Shown piece after piece: positions 1 through 9,606 of a stretch of DNA of 64,000 bases; position 1 is the stretch's first letter, and every line of letters starts with the position of its first letter. Source of the DNA: Neobacillus bataviensis (GTDB lineage Bacteria > Bacillota > Bacilli > Bacillales_B > DSM-18226); the NCBI RefSeq assembly GCF_019969725.1, contig NZ_JAHXYW010000001.1:496001-560000 (forward strand), given 5' to 3'. The notes beneath the pieces are model-generated. The model was given only the letters and a program-made list of their open reading frames with translations, was not told where the DNA came from and searched no databases. The position numbers and the translations under genes were made by a program.

Positions 1-688
1 CATTTTGTAGAATGACCACATTATCTGGAGAAATATAGGCTTCATCCAATAACATGTCCAGGGTAAGTTTTTCACACCCCAAAGAAATGACCATGGTTTC
101 TCCCCCGAAATTCGGATGTTTCACCATGTTTTGAAGCATACGAATCGGAATAACTGCTTCCGGGGCATTTATCGCTACACCGCATCCGTAAGCATGATTA
201 ATAGAGACAACATCATCAACATTTGGATAAAGAGGAAGAAGCTCCTCTTTGATCTTCTTGACTGCATTATTCAAAATACCTGTTACACACTGAACCGTTG
301 TGACGATTCCTAAAATATTCCTGGTTCCAGCGTATCCATCATTGGAATTTGGATAGCCCATGAATGTCTTTACTACCGATTGAGGCAAATTTGTTACCAA
401 ATTGGTTGCAAACTTCATTTCATCTAATGAAGGTGGGATCGGGAGTTCAAGCATATGCTCATTAATCCAATCACCTTTTTTTATTGGCTGCAATGCATAA
501 CCTAAAATAACACCATAGCGAATGATGGCTCCACCTTCCGCTATATCTTGCAAAGCAATTTTATGTCCTTGGGGAATATGATGATTAGCTGTGATATCTT
601 CCATCACAATAGTGCCTGATGGAATCGCGTTAACTGTAATGGCAACATTATCATTTTCATTGATTTTTATATAATGATTTAATCCCAC
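1..688 (-). CDS. garD: Galactarate dehydratase, 5' part (runs off window)
   Basis: UxaA/GarD-family dehydratase that converts galactarate to 5-dehydro-4-deoxy-D-glucarate in the cytoplasm. The visible 229 residues cover the N-terminal SAF-like domain (IPQGHKIAL, GGAIIRYGVILGYA near residues 42-66) and the start of the catalytic domain (GTRNILGI, NHAYGCGVAINAPEAV, GGETMVISLGCEKL). These follow E. coli GarD motif for motif. The start is a GTG at 688, eight or so bases after GAGGAGGC; no other start has a ribosome site. Full family length is about 510 residues, so more than half is outside the window. The divergent LysR gene at 815 is the likely regulator, with a palindrome between them. Confidence 0.92.
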   Translation of the reverse strand, partial: MGLNHYIKINENDNVAITVNAIPSGTIVMEDITANHHIPQGHKIALQDIAEGGAIIRYGVILGYALQPIKKGDWINEHMLELPIPPSLDEMKFATNLVTNLPQSVVKTFMGYPNSNDGYAGTRNILGIVTTVQCVTGILNNAVKKIKEELLPLYPNVDDVVSINHAYGCGVAINAPEAVIPIRMLQNMVKHPNFGGETMVISLGCEKLTLDMLLDEAYISPDNVVILQN

Positions 689-773
689 AGTCTTGCCTCC
701 TCACTCTTGTTCTTTCCTCAAAAAAATTGTAATCTGAGAACAAAACAAAGTAAAAGTTATATATTTTAGATTT

Positions 774-792
774 CTCTTAATAAAATTAAGAG
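774..792. promoter_or_regulatory. Perfect inverted repeat, likely LysR operator
   Basis: CTCTTAAT-aaa-ATTAAGAG, perfect 8-bp arms with a 3-bp spacer, lies between divergent garD and the LysR gene. It contains the T-N11-A pattern of LysR-family boxes. Its core TTAATAAAATTAA recurs at 12726-12738 upstream of another LysR gene. Function is inferred. Confidence 0.6.
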
Positions 793-814
793 TTAAGTGA
801 GGACATTCTCGAAT

Positions 815-1735
815 ATGGACACAAAACAACTGGAATATATGATTAAAATTGCCGAAGAAAATAATATAACGAAAGCAGCAGAAAAACTTTTTATTACCCA
901 GTCAGCCTTAAACCAGCAGCTTTTAAAACTAGAGAATGAACTTGGAACCCAATTATTCGTTCGTTCTCGAAGCAATTGGCACTTAACAGAAGCAGGAAAA
1001 ATTTATGTGGAAAACGCAAAAAAAATAGTGCGAATTAAAAAAGATACGTACAATCAAATAAACGATATGATTGATTTAAAAAAAGGAAAATTAACAATTG
1101 GTCTAACCCCGGAACGTGGAACTGAAATGTTTGCAACCATTTATCCTATTTTCTATAAAAAATATCCAAATATAAAAATAGAACCTATTGAAATGGCTGT
1201 AAAACAACAACAATATGAAATTTCATTAGGAAATCTTGATCTTGGTTTCTTAACTTTACAAGATTCTCAAAAATCTAATGACGAATATATCCATCTTTGT
1301 TCTGAAGAAATTATTTTAGCTGTTCCCAGCTCACACCCCCTTGCTGATAAAGGAGGAAAACTGGGTGAAAAACTTCCTAAAACTGATTTAAAACATTTTG
1401 AATATGATTCTTTTGCTTTAATGCAAAAAGGATCAACACTTCGCGAAATCTATGATCATCTTATTATGGAAGAAAAGCTTAATCCAAATATTCTTCTAGA
1501 GACCAGAAGCTGTCATAATTTATTTAAAATGGTCGCTGAGGGTATTTGCTGCTCTGTATTTCCGCTTACTTACGCAGAACATAGTCCTAATGTCGTCTAT
1601 TTTTCTATTATTCAAAATCCAGGATGGGAAGTATATGCGAGTTATAAAAAGGGGAGCTACCTAAGTAATATTGCAAAAGACCTGATTGAAATTGCTAGGG
1701 ACTATTGGTTAAAAAAAATGGAGAAATATAGTTAA
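815..1735 (+). CDS. LysR-family transcriptional regulator (next to garD)
   Basis: A 306-residue LysR-type regulator: N-terminal winged helix-turn-helix (residues 1-60, NITKAAEKLFITQSALNQQL) followed by a periplasmic-binding-like effector domain. An in-frame GTG at 797 would add six residues, but ATG 815 matches the family N-terminus (MDTKQLEYMIKIAEE) and has GTGAGGA about 11 bases upstream. It is divergent from garD with a perfect palindrome between, so it probably controls galactarate use; the effector is not readable from sequence. An intrinsic terminator follows. Confidence 0.88.
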   Translation: MDTKQLEYMIKIAEENNITKAAEKLFITQSALNQQLLKLENELGTQLFVRSRSNWHLTEAGKIYVENAKKIVRIKKDTYNQINDMIDLKKGKLTIGLTPERGTEMFATIYPIFYKKYPNIKIEPIEMAVKQQQYEISLGNLDLGFLTLQDSQKSNDEYIHLCSEEIILAVPSSHPLADKGGKLGEKLPKTDLKHFEYDSFALMQKGSTLREIYDHLIMEEKLNPNILLETRSCHNLFKMVAEGICCSVFPLTYAEHSPNVVYFSIIQNPGWEVYASYKKGSYLSNIAKDLIEIARDYWLKKMEKYS

Positions 1736-1762
1736 GTCAAGGATGTTTTCTTTACAAAAAAA

Positions 1763-1792
1763 CTGCTCTCATTTTTTTGAGAGCAGCTTTTT
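1763..1792. terminator. Intrinsic terminator after LysR gene
   Basis: CTGCTCTC-N8-GAGAGCAG stem followed by a T-run on the plus strand. The convergent tautomerase gene ends at 1840, so it may act in both directions. Confidence 0.8.
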
Positions 1793-1839
1793 ACACCATT
1801 ATAATTTTTTCATTCTTTTCATTTAAATTCGTCTTATAT

Positions 1840-2022
1840 TTATTTTTCAACTGGTTCCCCGGCTTTTCCCCAATGTGTTTTAGGAATTTCAGTGACAAGT
1901 ACTCTAATATTCTCCTTCGGTGAATCTAATGTTTCGGATACAGTTTTCGTAACGTTACGGATTAATTCGGCAACTTTTTCTTTTGGTCTTCCTTCCATCA
2001 TTTGAACATGAATAATCGGCAT
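1840..2022 (-). CDS. 4-oxalocrotonate tautomerase family protein
   Basis: A 60-residue tautomerase of the 4-OT/YwhB family. After Met removal it has Pro1, the catalytic base, then Arg11 (EGR), Arg39 (NIRV) and Trp50 (THW) in place of Phe50 of the Pseudomonas enzyme; the WGK-GGEP-like ending also fits. The family interconverts enol and keto forms of 2-oxo acids such as 2-hydroxymuconate as small homohexamers. It stands alone with its own ribosome site (GAAGGAG) upstream. The physiological substrate cannot be inferred from neighbours. Confidence 0.9.
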   Translation of the reverse strand: MPIIHVQMMEGRPKEKVAELIRNVTKTVSETLDSPKENIRVLVTEIPKTHWGKAGEPVEK

Positions 2023-2068
2023 CTAACCACTCCTTCCTCGTTCCTTACTATATTACACTGGAGTATAT

Positions 2069-2103
2069 AAAAAAACTACACAAGTGAAATCACTGTGTAG
2101 TTT
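2069..2103 (-). terminator. Intrinsic terminator after the Spo0E-like gene
   Basis: On the minus strand a strong hairpin (AAACTACAC paired to GTGTAGTTT, with an inner AGTGA/TCACT pair) is followed by seven T residues. It ends the odhA-odhB-spo0E-like transcription unit. Confidence 0.85.
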
Positions 2104-2130
2104 AGTTTTTTATGATATTTAACTAATCAG

Positions 2131-2316
2131 CTAAACTTTCTTAAAAGTGCTTAGATCCCGGACTATTTTTTGTAACAAAGAAATTTCATTATCTATTTGT
2201 TGGCTGATTTTTATGACTTCCGGATGAGACAGCCCTTTGCTTTTGGCCAAAACATACAAGGCATTTCGATGTTCGCGTATGTCCTTCCTTAAGTCAAGAG
2301 CATTCTTTAGCATCAT
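2131..2316 (-). CDS. Spo0E-like aspartyl-phosphate phosphatase
   Basis: A 61-residue predicted helical hairpin with the Spo0E-family pattern LSHPEVIKISQQIDNEI; the signature usually reads SQELD and here is SQQID. Family members (Spo0E, YisI, YnzD) dephosphorylate Spo0A-P and restrain sporulation. It starts only 23 bases after the odhB stop on the same strand, has a strong GGAGGAGC site, and is followed by a terminator, so it is probably the third gene of the odh operon. Starting at the second Met (2313) is equally possible. Confidence 0.85.
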   Translation of the reverse strand: MMLKNALDLRKDIREHRNALYVLAKSKGLSHPEVIKISQQIDNEISLLQKIVRDLSTFKKV

Positions 2317-2339
2317 GAATCTTGCTCCTCCTTAAGCTT

Positions 2340-3593
2340 TTACCCTTCTAATAATAGGGAATGTGGGTCTTCCAGCAATTCTTTTACTGTTGCCAAGAAG
2401 CTGACAGCTTCTTTTCCGTCAACAATCCGATGATCGTAAGACAGGGCAATATACATCATAGGGCGGTTTTCCATTCTTACTTCATCGATTGCTACTGGTC
2501 TTGTTTGGATTTTATGCATGCCGAGAATCCCTACTTGAGGGCTATTCAAGATTGGTGTGGACATTAAAGAACCAAACACTCCACCGTTTGTAATCGTAAA
2601 TGTCCCACCCTGTAAGTCATTTAACGTCAAGGCGTTATCACGGGCTTTTTTACCAAGATTGCTGATTTCCCCTTCAATTTCGGCAAAGTTTTTCTTATTG
2701 GCATCACGTACGATTGGAACGACCAAGCCCTCTGGTGCTGCAACAGCAATTCCGATATCGTAAAACTTCTTGAGAATTAATTCGTCTCCTTGAATTTCTG
2801 CATTTAAAAGCGGGAATTGTTTCAAGGCAGAGACTACGGCTTTTGTAAAGAATGACATGAAACCAAGACGAACACCATGTTTTTCGAAAAAGGCATCCTT
2901 CCGCTGATTACGTAGATTCATAATCGCAGACATGTCAACTTCGTTAAATGTGGTTAACATCGCTGCAGTATGTTGAACTTCAACTAGACGTTTGGCGATA
3001 GTTTGACGTCGGCGAGACATTCTTACGCGTTCTACTGGTTTATCAAAATCTTCATCTATTTGTTTTTGTACAGCTGGTTTTGCGCTAGTTTTTTCGACTT
3101 TTGGCGCTTCCTGTACCGCAGGAGTTTGAGTATGTGCTTTCACATCATCTGGTCTAATTCTTCCAAGTGGGTCACTGCTGCGTACTTGGCTTAAATCGAT
3201 TCCTAGCTCTCTTGCCATTTTTCTTGCCGCTGGCGACGCAATCGGACGTTCAGCTTTCGGAAGTTCTGGCTCAGGCTGGGTGCTTGGTTGATTGATCGTT
3301 TCTTGTGCCGGTTTTTCAGGAGCTGCTGTCGATGAAGCCGGAGCAGAGCCTTCAGCTGCATTCTCTTCTATAATGGCAATAACATCGCCTACTTCTACCG
3401 TATCACCAGGCTCTTTTAATACCTTTGTGACAACCCCTGAATCTTCGGCATTCAATTCGATATTAACTTTGTCAGTTTCCAATTCTACGATACTATCACC
3501 CTTGGCAACTTTATCCCCAATATTAATAAGCCATTGTGAAATCGTTCCTTCTGAAATGGATTCCGCGAGTTCTGGTACTTTGATTTCAATCAT
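2340..3593 (-). CDS. odhB: 2-oxoglutarate dehydrogenase E2, dihydrolipoyl succinyltransferase
   Basis: A 417-residue E2 core subunit of the TCA-cycle 2-oxoglutarate dehydrogenase complex. Domains in order: lipoyl domain (1-77) with lipoyl-lysine K42 in ETDKVNIEL; an Ala/Pro/Glu-rich linker; peripheral subunit-binding domain (about 116-153, [15 protein letters not shown]); a second linker; catalytic domain (about 186-417) with SYDHRIVDG holding His388 and Asp392. Start ATG 3593 follows AGGAGGA. It is the second gene after odhA, but separated from it by an unusual 291-bp repeat-filled gap. The length is typical. Confidence 0.97.
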   Translation of the reverse strand: MIEIKVPELAESISEGTISQWLINIGDKVAKGDSIVELETDKVNIELNAEDSGVVTKVLKEPGDTVEVGDVIAIIEENAAEGSAPASSTAAPEKPAQETINQPSTQPEPELPKAERPIASPAARKMARELGIDLSQVRSSDPLGRIRPDDVKAHTQTPAVQEAPKVEKTSAKPAVQKQIDEDFDKPVERVRMSRRRQTIAKRLVEVQHTAAMLTTFNEVDMSAIMNLRNQRKDAFFEKHGVRLGFMSFFTKAVVSALKQFPLLNAEIQGDELILKKFYDIGIAVAAPEGLVVPIVRDANKKNFAEIEGEISNLGKKARDNALTLNDLQGGTFTITNGGVFGSLMSTPILNSPQVGILGMHKIQTRPVAIDEVRMENRPMMYIALSYDHRIVDGKEAVSFLATVKELLEDPHSLLLEG

Positions 3594-3654
3594 GTGTCAA
3601 ATCCTCCTGTGAAATATGTTAAGTCCACTATTAAACTTGTTTTGTGACGATGGT

Positions 3655-3880
3655 GTGGCTCTATGGGACTATCCCACTGGTTTTTTCTGTGTTTTGTCCC
3701 ATAGAGCTCTCCTATAGGACACTTTCCATCCGATTCGCCAGTGTTTTGTCCCATAGAGCTCTCCTATGGGACACTTTCCATCCAATTCGCCTGTATTTTG
3801 TCCAATAGAACTTTCCTATGGGACAAAACCTAGCAAATATGCAATATTTTGTCCTATAGAGTTCCTCTTAAGCACTTTCC
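3655..3880. repeat. Tandem 52-bp palindromic repeats between odhA and odhB
   Basis: Four consecutive units start at 3691, 3743, 3795 and 3846 (period 52, 52, 51), with a degenerate half unit from 3655. Each contains GTCCCATAG-N7-CTATGGGAC or a near variant, followed by ACTTTCCATC in the better copies. Arms are at 3696-3704/3712-3720, 3748-3756/3764-3772 (perfect) and 3800-3808/3816-3824; the last unit has a decayed right arm. On the odh transcript each unit would fold into a 9-bp hairpin with a 7-nt loop. No open frame is apparent in this gap. Confidence 0.9.
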
Positions 3881-3884
3881 ATTA

Positions 3885-6779
3885 TTAGCGTGCATATAAC
3901 TGAATTTCTTGTCTCTGTGTATTAGTATCTACTAAACTCTCAGAATTTAATGTTTGTTGGACAATGCGTTCTTGTTCCTTTTTATGAACAAGTGGATCTC
4001 CGCCTGCTGTGCTGGAACGGTATTGACGTCCAATGTAACCGACTGATAGTCTGCCAGATGCAAGTTCAAAAAGGGTTGGGGCAATATAATGCCACGCTCC
4101 CATATTCTTCGGCTCTTCCTGCACCCAAACGATCTCCTTCAAATTAGGGTAACGCTTTACGATGGCTTCTATTTTTTCCTGCGGGAAAGGATACAATTGT
4201 TCAATACGAACGATGTGTACCTCATCCAAGTTTCGCACTTCTTTACTGGATTCGATTTCTACCGCTAAATCGATGGCCATCTTACCCGTTATTAACACTA
4301 AACGCTTTACTTTATCAGTTTCTTTCCCAAGCTGCGGTTGTTCGATCACCGTTTGGAATCCGCCTTCGCTAAGAGCGGCTGCTGGAGAAGCGACCTGTGG
4401 GTGACGAAGCAGACTCTTTGGTGTCATAATCACCAATGGACGAACAAATTCTGATCCTAACGTAGCGGCCTGACGGCGTAAAATATGAAAATATTGAGCC
4501 GCACTTGATAAGTTCGCAACCGTCCAGTTGTTTTCCGCTGCCAACTGTAAGAAGCGTTCCGGACGGGCGCTGGAGTGCTCAGGACCTTGACCTTCATATC
4601 CGTGAGGCAGGAGAAGGATCAGCCCTGATTTTTGCCCCCATTTTGCTCTTGCTGATGATACAAATTGATCAAAGAGTGGCTGTGCCGTGTTGGCAAAGTC
4701 TCCGTACTGCGCTTCCCACATGACAAGCGTTTCAGGTGCAAATACGTTATAACCATATTCATAGCCTACTACTGCAGCTTCTGACAGCGGACTATTATGA
4801 ACCGCAAACGATGCGGTAGCTTGCGAAAGATGGTGCAATGGCGAATACATTTCGTTTGTTTCCGCGTCATGGAGTACAATATGACGCTGTGCAAACGTTC
4901 CACGCTCGGAATCTTGACCAGTTAAACGGATCGGAGTGCCGTCTTTTAACATTGACGCGAAGGCTAGCACTTCGGCTACCGCCCATTCCACTTTTCCGTT
5001 CTCATCCAAGGCATTTTCACGGCGCTCGAGAATCCGCTTTAATTTTGGATACACACGAAAACCTTCTGGCCATTTCAGCAACTCACGATTTAATTCTTGA
5101 AGAGTGTCAAGCGGCACTTTTGTCTCCAACGGTGGAATTCCTTTTGCAATCACACCCGGAACCGCTACTTCTGCTGGTGCTTCACCCTGCTGCTTCTCTG
5201 ATACTTTGTCATACTCTGCATGTAATAGTTCTTGAACACTACGATTGATTTCATCAACTTCTGGTTGATTTAGAGTGCCCTTGTTTAACAGCTGTTCAGC
5301 ATACAATGCTCTAACTGTTGGATGGTTCGTAATTTTTTTGTATACCTGTGGCTGGGTGACCGCTGGATCATCCATTTCATTGTGGCCAAATCGGCGGTAT
5401 CCGACTAAATCAATCACAAAATCCTTTTGGAAACGAGCACGGTATAAATAAGCAAGACGAACAGCCTCTAGGCAAGCTTCAGGATCGTCTGCATTAACAT
5501 GCACAATCGGGATCTCGAATCCTTTTGCTAAATCACTAGAATATCGAGTAGAACGAGAGTCATGGCTGTCAGTCGTAAAGCCGACCATGTTATTTGCAAT
5601 AATATGGATCGTTCCACCGGTTCGATATCCTTTTAGACCGCCTAAATTCAATGTTTCCGCTACAATTCCCTGGCCTGGGAAAGCTGCATCTCCATGGACC
5701 AAAATGGCAAAGGCTTTCTTTACATTCTGCTCTGGATAACCTGGTTTCTGTCGTTCTTCTTGCGCGGCCCTTGCGAAACCTTCCACAACCGGATTGACAA
5801 ATTCGAGATGACTTGGATTATTCGCTAAGGTAATACGTGTGCGGACCGTACCTGAACCTTCCACAAATCGGTCCCGGCCTAAATGGTATTTCACATCCCC
5901 TGTCCAGCCTTCGCTAATGTCGACCAAATCTGCTGACGGACCTTGCTGCTTAGCATAGGAATGCTGGAACTCAGAGAAGATTTTGCTATATGGTTTTTTT
6001 AACACATGCGCGAGTACACTTAAACGTCCGCGATGGGCCATTCCAATTACGACATTGCGGGCTCCCTCTTCAACGCCTTCACGAACTGCTTCATCCAACA
6101 TTGGAACAAGCATGTCTACCCCTTCAATGGAGAATCTTTTTTGACCAACGAAGGTCTTGTGTAAAAACTGTTCAAAGCCTTCGACTTCTGTCAGACTCTT
6201 TAAAAGGTTTGTTCGTTCTTCTTTCGATAAAGAACGCTTCAAGGAATCCTTTTCAACCATCTGAGACAGCCAAGTCCGTTCTTGTTCATCACTAATGTGG
6301 TTAAACTCGAAGGCAAGGGAGGATGTATAACTTTCCATTAAACGATTCATGGCATCAAATGCGGTTTGTATGCCTTCCGGTGCATCCTCCCAAACGAAGT
6401 TCGCTGGAATCGCTTTCAGGTCATTTTCATTCAGCCCATACTTTCCAAGGGCAAAAATCTCATGATTTTGTGCATTCGCCTCTAATGGATACATGTTTGC
6501 CGCTAAATGTCCATTTGCGCGAATGTCTTCCAAAAGTTTTACCACTTTCATTGCTTTAGCAATATTTGCCGAAGGGGCAGACGATTCATGTTCAACAATA
6601 CCTTCTAATTGAGTTGTTTCATAAGAAAGAGGTGAGCCCCATTGAATGAATAGCTCGTTTAATTTAGGATCAATGGTTTCTTCCCCATTTGCAAAACGCT
6701 CATATTGTTCGATTACATAACCAAGGTTCGGACCATTAAATTTTCTCCATGGATTTGGTTGGTTTTTCCGTTCTCCCAT
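3885..6779 (-). CDS. odhA: 2-oxoglutarate dehydrogenase E1 component
   Basis: A 964-residue thiamine-diphosphate-dependent decarboxylase of the TCA cycle, partner of OdhB. Recognisable blocks include the N-terminal segment of OGDH E1 ([19 protein letters not shown]), the [15 protein letters not shown] segment, the [15 protein letters not shown] and [11 protein letters not shown] segments of the thiamine-diphosphate site, [16 protein letters not shown], and the C-terminal transketolase-like domain ([40 protein letters not shown] given here as separate motifs). Start ATG 6779 follows GGGGG. Length and motifs are normal, with no sign of damage. A candidate promoter lies upstream at 6822-6850. 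Confidence 0.97.
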   Translation of the reverse strand: MGERKNQPNPWRKFNGPNLGYVIEQYERFANGEETIDPKLNELFIQWGSPLSYETTQLEGIVEHESSAPSANIAKAMKVVKLLEDIRANGHLAANMYPLEANAQNHEIFALGKYGLNENDLKAIPANFVWEDAPEGIQTAFDAMNRLMESYTSSLAFEFNHISDEQERTWLSQMVEKDSLKRSLSKEERTNLLKSLTEVEGFEQFLHKTFVGQKRFSIEGVDMLVPMLDEAVREGVEEGARNVVIGMAHRGRLSVLAHVLKKPYSKIFSEFQHSYAKQQGPSADLVDISEGWTGDVKYHLGRDRFVEGSGTVRTRITLANNPSHLEFVNPVVEGFARAAQEERQKPGYPEQNVKKAFAILVHGDAAFPGQGIVAETLNLGGLKGYRTGGTIHIIANNMVGFTTDSHDSRSTRYSSDLAKGFEIPIVHVNADDPEACLEAVRLAYLYRARFQKDFVIDLVGYRRFGHNEMDDPAVTQPQVYKKITNHPTVRALYAEQLLNKGTLNQPEVDEINRSVQELLHAEYDKVSEKQQGEAPAEVAVPGVIAKGIPPLETKVPLDTLQELNRELLKWPEGFRVYPKLKRILERRENALDENGKVEWAVAEVLAFASMLKDGTPIRLTGQDSERGTFAQRHIVLHDAETNEMYSPLHHLSQATASFAVHNSPLSEAAVVGYEYGYNVFAPETLVMWEAQYGDFANTAQPLFDQFVSSARAKWGQKSGLILLLPHGYEGQGPEHSSARPERFLQLAAENNWTVANLSSAAQYFHILRRQAATLGSEFVRPLVIMTPKSLLRHPQVASPAAALSEGGFQTVIEQPQLGKETDKVKRLVLITGKMAIDLAVEIESSKEVRNLDEVHIVRIEQLYPFPQEKIEAIVKRYPNLKEIVWVQEEPKNMGAWHYIAPTLFELASGRLSVGYIGRQYRSSTAGGDPLVHKKEQERIVQQTLNSESLVDTNTQRQEIQLYAR

Positions 6780-6821
6780 TCACATTACCCCCATGATTGG
6801 TTCATTAATTTATGTTATATT

Positions 6822-6850
6822 TAAATAGTTTTAATGAAATACTTTATCAA
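6822..6850 (-). promoter_or_regulatory. Candidate sigma-A promoter of odhA
   Basis: On the minus strand TTGATA (6850-6845), a 17-base spacer, then TATTTA (6827-6822), about 45 bases upstream of the odhA start. The -10 matches the consensus at four of six positions. Confidence 0.45.
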
Positions 6851-6951
6851 TTGCCTAAGAATAAGGATAATGTAATAATTGAAATAAATAAAATGCGAAA
6901 AAATTATATTTATTTATAAAAAATATTTATATCAGATAGATGGGTGAAACA

Positions 6952-7836
6952 ATGGATTACCGTGATTGGGAAATACTGAAAGAACTATATAATCAAAAAA
7001 ATCTAACAAAAACAGCACGACTATTATTTTTAACTCAACCTGCATTAACAAGTCGGTTAAAGCATATGCAGGAAGAGCTGGGTGTTCAAATTGTAACCCG
7101 TGAAAGCAGGGGCATACATTTTACCCCCCAAGGAGAATATCTTGTCCATTGTGCTGAAGAAGCGCTCGCTCATTTAGAAAAGATTAAAGAAAATGTCCAA
7201 AATATGAGTAATAACGAGAGTAATCTTATCGCAGGAACGTTAAAATTGGGGGTATCTAACTTTTTTGCGAACTATGAACTTCCATATATATTAAAGCAAT
7301 TTAAAATCAAATACCCGCATGTGGAATTCAAAGTCATTACGGGATGGAGCAGAGATGTAACCCAACTGATTCACAATAAGGATGTTCATATTGGCTTTGT
7401 TCGAGGAGACTACGGTTGGAGAGGATTATCAACGCATCAGCTATTCGAGGAGACCATCTGCATCGCTTCCAAGGAACAGATCAATATTACTGATCTCCCT
7501 CGTCTGCCAAGAATCGAATATCGAGGAGATTACTTATTAAAATCTGTCATTGATCATTGGTGGGCGGAAAATTATGCCGAAGCTCCCTTTATTAGTATCG
7601 AAGTCGATCAAGTGGATACGTGTAAGGAAATGGTATTAAACGGTTTAGGCTATGGAATCTTGTCCAGCAGGGTCCTGGCCGGGATAGATGACTTATACAA
7701 GACCCAATTGAAGGATCAAGATGGAAATCCGATATTACGAAGAACGTGGATGTATTATCATAAGGAATCTCTGGAGTGGAATGTTGTTAAGGCATTCGTC
7801 CAATTCATTGAAGATTTTGGTTGGATGGATAGTTAA
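6952..7836 (+). CDS. LysR-family transcriptional regulator (upstream of catalase)
   Basis: A 294-residue LysR-type regulator with HTH at residues 1-60 (LTKTARLLFLTQPALTSRL) and a LysR substrate domain. An upstream ATG at 6940 lacks a ribosome site, whereas ATG 6952 has GGGTGA just before it. It is divergent from odhA and 124 bp upstream of a catalase gene on the same strand, separated from it by a strong inverted repeat. It could regulate the catalase, odhA or itself; sequence alone does not decide. Confidence 0.85.
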   Translation: MDYRDWEILKELYNQKNLTKTARLLFLTQPALTSRLKHMQEELGVQIVTRESRGIHFTPQGEYLVHCAEEALAHLEKIKENVQNMSNNESNLIAGTLKLGVSNFFANYELPYILKQFKIKYPHVEFKVITGWSRDVTQLIHNKDVHIGFVRGDYGWRGLSTHQLFEETICIASKEQINITDLPRLPRIEYRGDYLLKSVIDHWWAENYAEAPFISIEVDQVDTCKEMVLNGLGYGILSSRVLAGIDDLYKTQLKDQDGNPILRRTWMYYHKESLEWNVVKAFVQFIEDFGWMDS

Positions 7837-7850
7837 TTATTTTTGTGATG

Positions 7851-7889
7851 AAATAGGGTCACGTAGATTATTTCTACGTGGCCCTATTT
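7851..7889 (+). terminator. Long hairpin between LysR gene and catalase
   Basis: 17-bp arms AAATAGGGTCACGTAGA and TCTACGTGGCCCTATTT with one G-U pair and a 5-nt loop. No T-run beyond the stem, so it is either a weak terminator or a leader or operator element of the catalase gene. Confidence 0.6.
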
Positions 7890-7960
7890 ACGTCAATCCA
7901 TACATACTTCTGCATCCGATGGAAATACTTTCTAATGTTGTAAATTAAGGAGGCTCATTT

Positions 7961-9520
7961 ATGTTGGAAAAACAAAATAATGAAACAGAAGATATGTTAA
8001 CAAACCAGCAAGGACATCCCGTCACCAACAATCAAAGTGTCCGTACAGTCGGTAACAGAGGTCCTATGACATTAGAGAACTATGATTTCTTAGAAAAAAT
8101 CAGTCATTTTGACCGTGAACGAATTCCTGAGCGGGTCGTGCATGCTCGGGGTGCTGGGGCCCACGGGTATTTTCAATCGTATGGGACCGTTAACGGCGAG
8201 CCAATTTCCAATTACACCCGTGCCAAGGTCTTTACCAACACAGATGTCCAAACACCTGTATTCGTTCGCTTCTCCACGGTTGTTCACGGCGGTCATTCTC
8301 CTGAAACATTGCGGGATCCAAGAGGTTTTGCAGTTAAATTTTATACGGAAGATGGCAACTGGGATTTAGTCGGAAACAATTTAAAGATATTCTTTATACG
8401 TGATCCATTAAAGTTTCCTGATATGGTTCACTCATTTCGTCCAGATCCGGTAACAAACGTTGCAGATCCTGAAAGAACCTTCGACTTTTTATGCCAAAGT
8501 CCTGAATCTGCCCATATGGTAACCTTTGTCAATTCCCCTTGGGGCATACCTGCGAATTATCGGCAAATGCAGGGATCGGGAGTACATGCTTATAAATGGG
8601 TGAATGAAGAAGGAAAAGCTGTATTAGTTAAATATCATTGGGAGCCGCTTCAAGGGATTAAAAACCTTACCCAAAAAGAAGCCGATGAAATTCAAAAGAC
8701 CGATTTCAATCACGCTACCTTGGATTTGTATAAAGCCATTGAAAAGGGCGACTATCCAGAATGGGAGCTTTATGTTCAAGTCATGGAGGACGGAGAGCAT
8801 CCAGAATTAGACTTTGATCCACTTGATCCAACCAAGCTTTGGTATAAAGATGACTTTCCATGGCATAAGGTTGGAAAAATGGTGTTAAACAAAAATCCTG
8901 AGAATTACTTTGCAGAAGTGGAACAAGTAGCATTTGGAACCGGTGTACTTGTCGATGGACTGGATTTTTCTGATGATAAACTTCTGCAGGGCCGTACCTA
9001 CTCCTATTCGGATACACAGCGTTACCGAGTTGGCACAAACTATTTACAACTGCCAATTAATAGCCCAAAGAAACATGTGGCCACCAATCAAGAAGGCGGA
9101 CAAATGGACCATCGGACTGATTTTGGGAAAAGCAAAAACATTCATGTGAATTATGAGCCTTCGTTAATAGGCGGATTAAAGGAAGCGAAGAATCCTGGAA
9201 AAGAACATGAGCCTTATGTTGAAGGAAACCTAAAAAGGGAAACCCTTCCGCGAGAAAACAATTTTGGGCAGGCAGGCGAAACGTATCGGAGATTTAGTGA
9301 TTGGGAACGGGACGAATTAATTTCCAACCTTGTCGGCGCACTTAGCTCATGCCGAAAAGAAATTCAGGACAAGATGATTGAAATCTTTACAACTTGTGAT
9401 GAAGACTATGGAAAAAGAGTTGCGGAAGGCCTTAAAAACGCTGGAACGAATGAAAATACTAAAATGGAAGAGGCCGTCCAACAAGCTGAACAAATGGGGC
9501 AGCCTTCTGATCCTTATTAA
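7961..9520 (+). CDS. Heme catalase
   Basis: A 519-residue monofunctional heme catalase that dismutates hydrogen peroxide. Distal His61 sits in [12 protein letters not shown], the distal Asn in VGNN (139-140), and the proximal heme ligand Tyr349 in [13 protein letters not shown] with Arg345. Conserved [15 protein letters not shown] and [10 protein letters not shown] blocks are intact. AAGGAGG (7947-7953) gives a strong ribosome site. It is longer than KatA of B. subtilis (483), with about 20 extra polar residues at the N-terminus and a Glu/Gln-rich C-terminal tail, so KatX-like spore catalase is possible. A LysR gene precedes it and a terminator follows. Confidence 0.96.
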   Translation: MLEKQNNETEDMLTNQQGHPVTNNQSVRTVGNRGPMTLENYDFLEKISHFDRERIPERVVHARGAGAHGYFQSYGTVNGEPISNYTRAKVFTNTDVQTPVFVRFSTVVHGGHSPETLRDPRGFAVKFYTEDGNWDLVGNNLKIFFIRDPLKFPDMVHSFRPDPVTNVADPERTFDFLCQSPESAHMVTFVNSPWGIPANYRQMQGSGVHAYKWVNEEGKAVLVKYHWEPLQGIKNLTQKEADEIQKTDFNHATLDLYKAIEKGDYPEWELYVQVMEDGEHPELDFDPLDPTKLWYKDDFPWHKVGKMVLNKNPENYFAEVEQVAFGTGVLVDGLDFSDDKLLQGRTYSYSDTQRYRVGTNYLQLPINSPKKHVATNQEGGQMDHRTDFGKSKNIHVNYEPSLIGGLKEAKNPGKEHEPYVEGNLKRETLPRENNFGQAGETYRRFSDWERDELISNLVGALSSCRKEIQDKMIEIFTTCDEDYGKRVAEGLKNAGTNENTKMEEAVQQAEQMGQPSDPY

Positions 9521-9528
9521 AAGCGGAA

Positions 9529-9561
9529 AGAGCTAAACTTAATATGTTTAGCTCTATTTTT
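9529..9561 (+). terminator. Intrinsic terminator after catalase
   Basis: AGAGCTAAAC-N7-GTTTAGCTCT stem followed by ATTTTTC. Confidence 0.85.
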
Positions 9562-9606
9562 CTATCTTATTTCAAAACCATTTACAATCCCCAAATTGAC
9601 CACTCT

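Noticed and set aside
3292..3612. Plus-strand Ser/Ala-rich 106-codon frame
   Set aside because: Reverse reading of the odhB lipoyl domain and linker.
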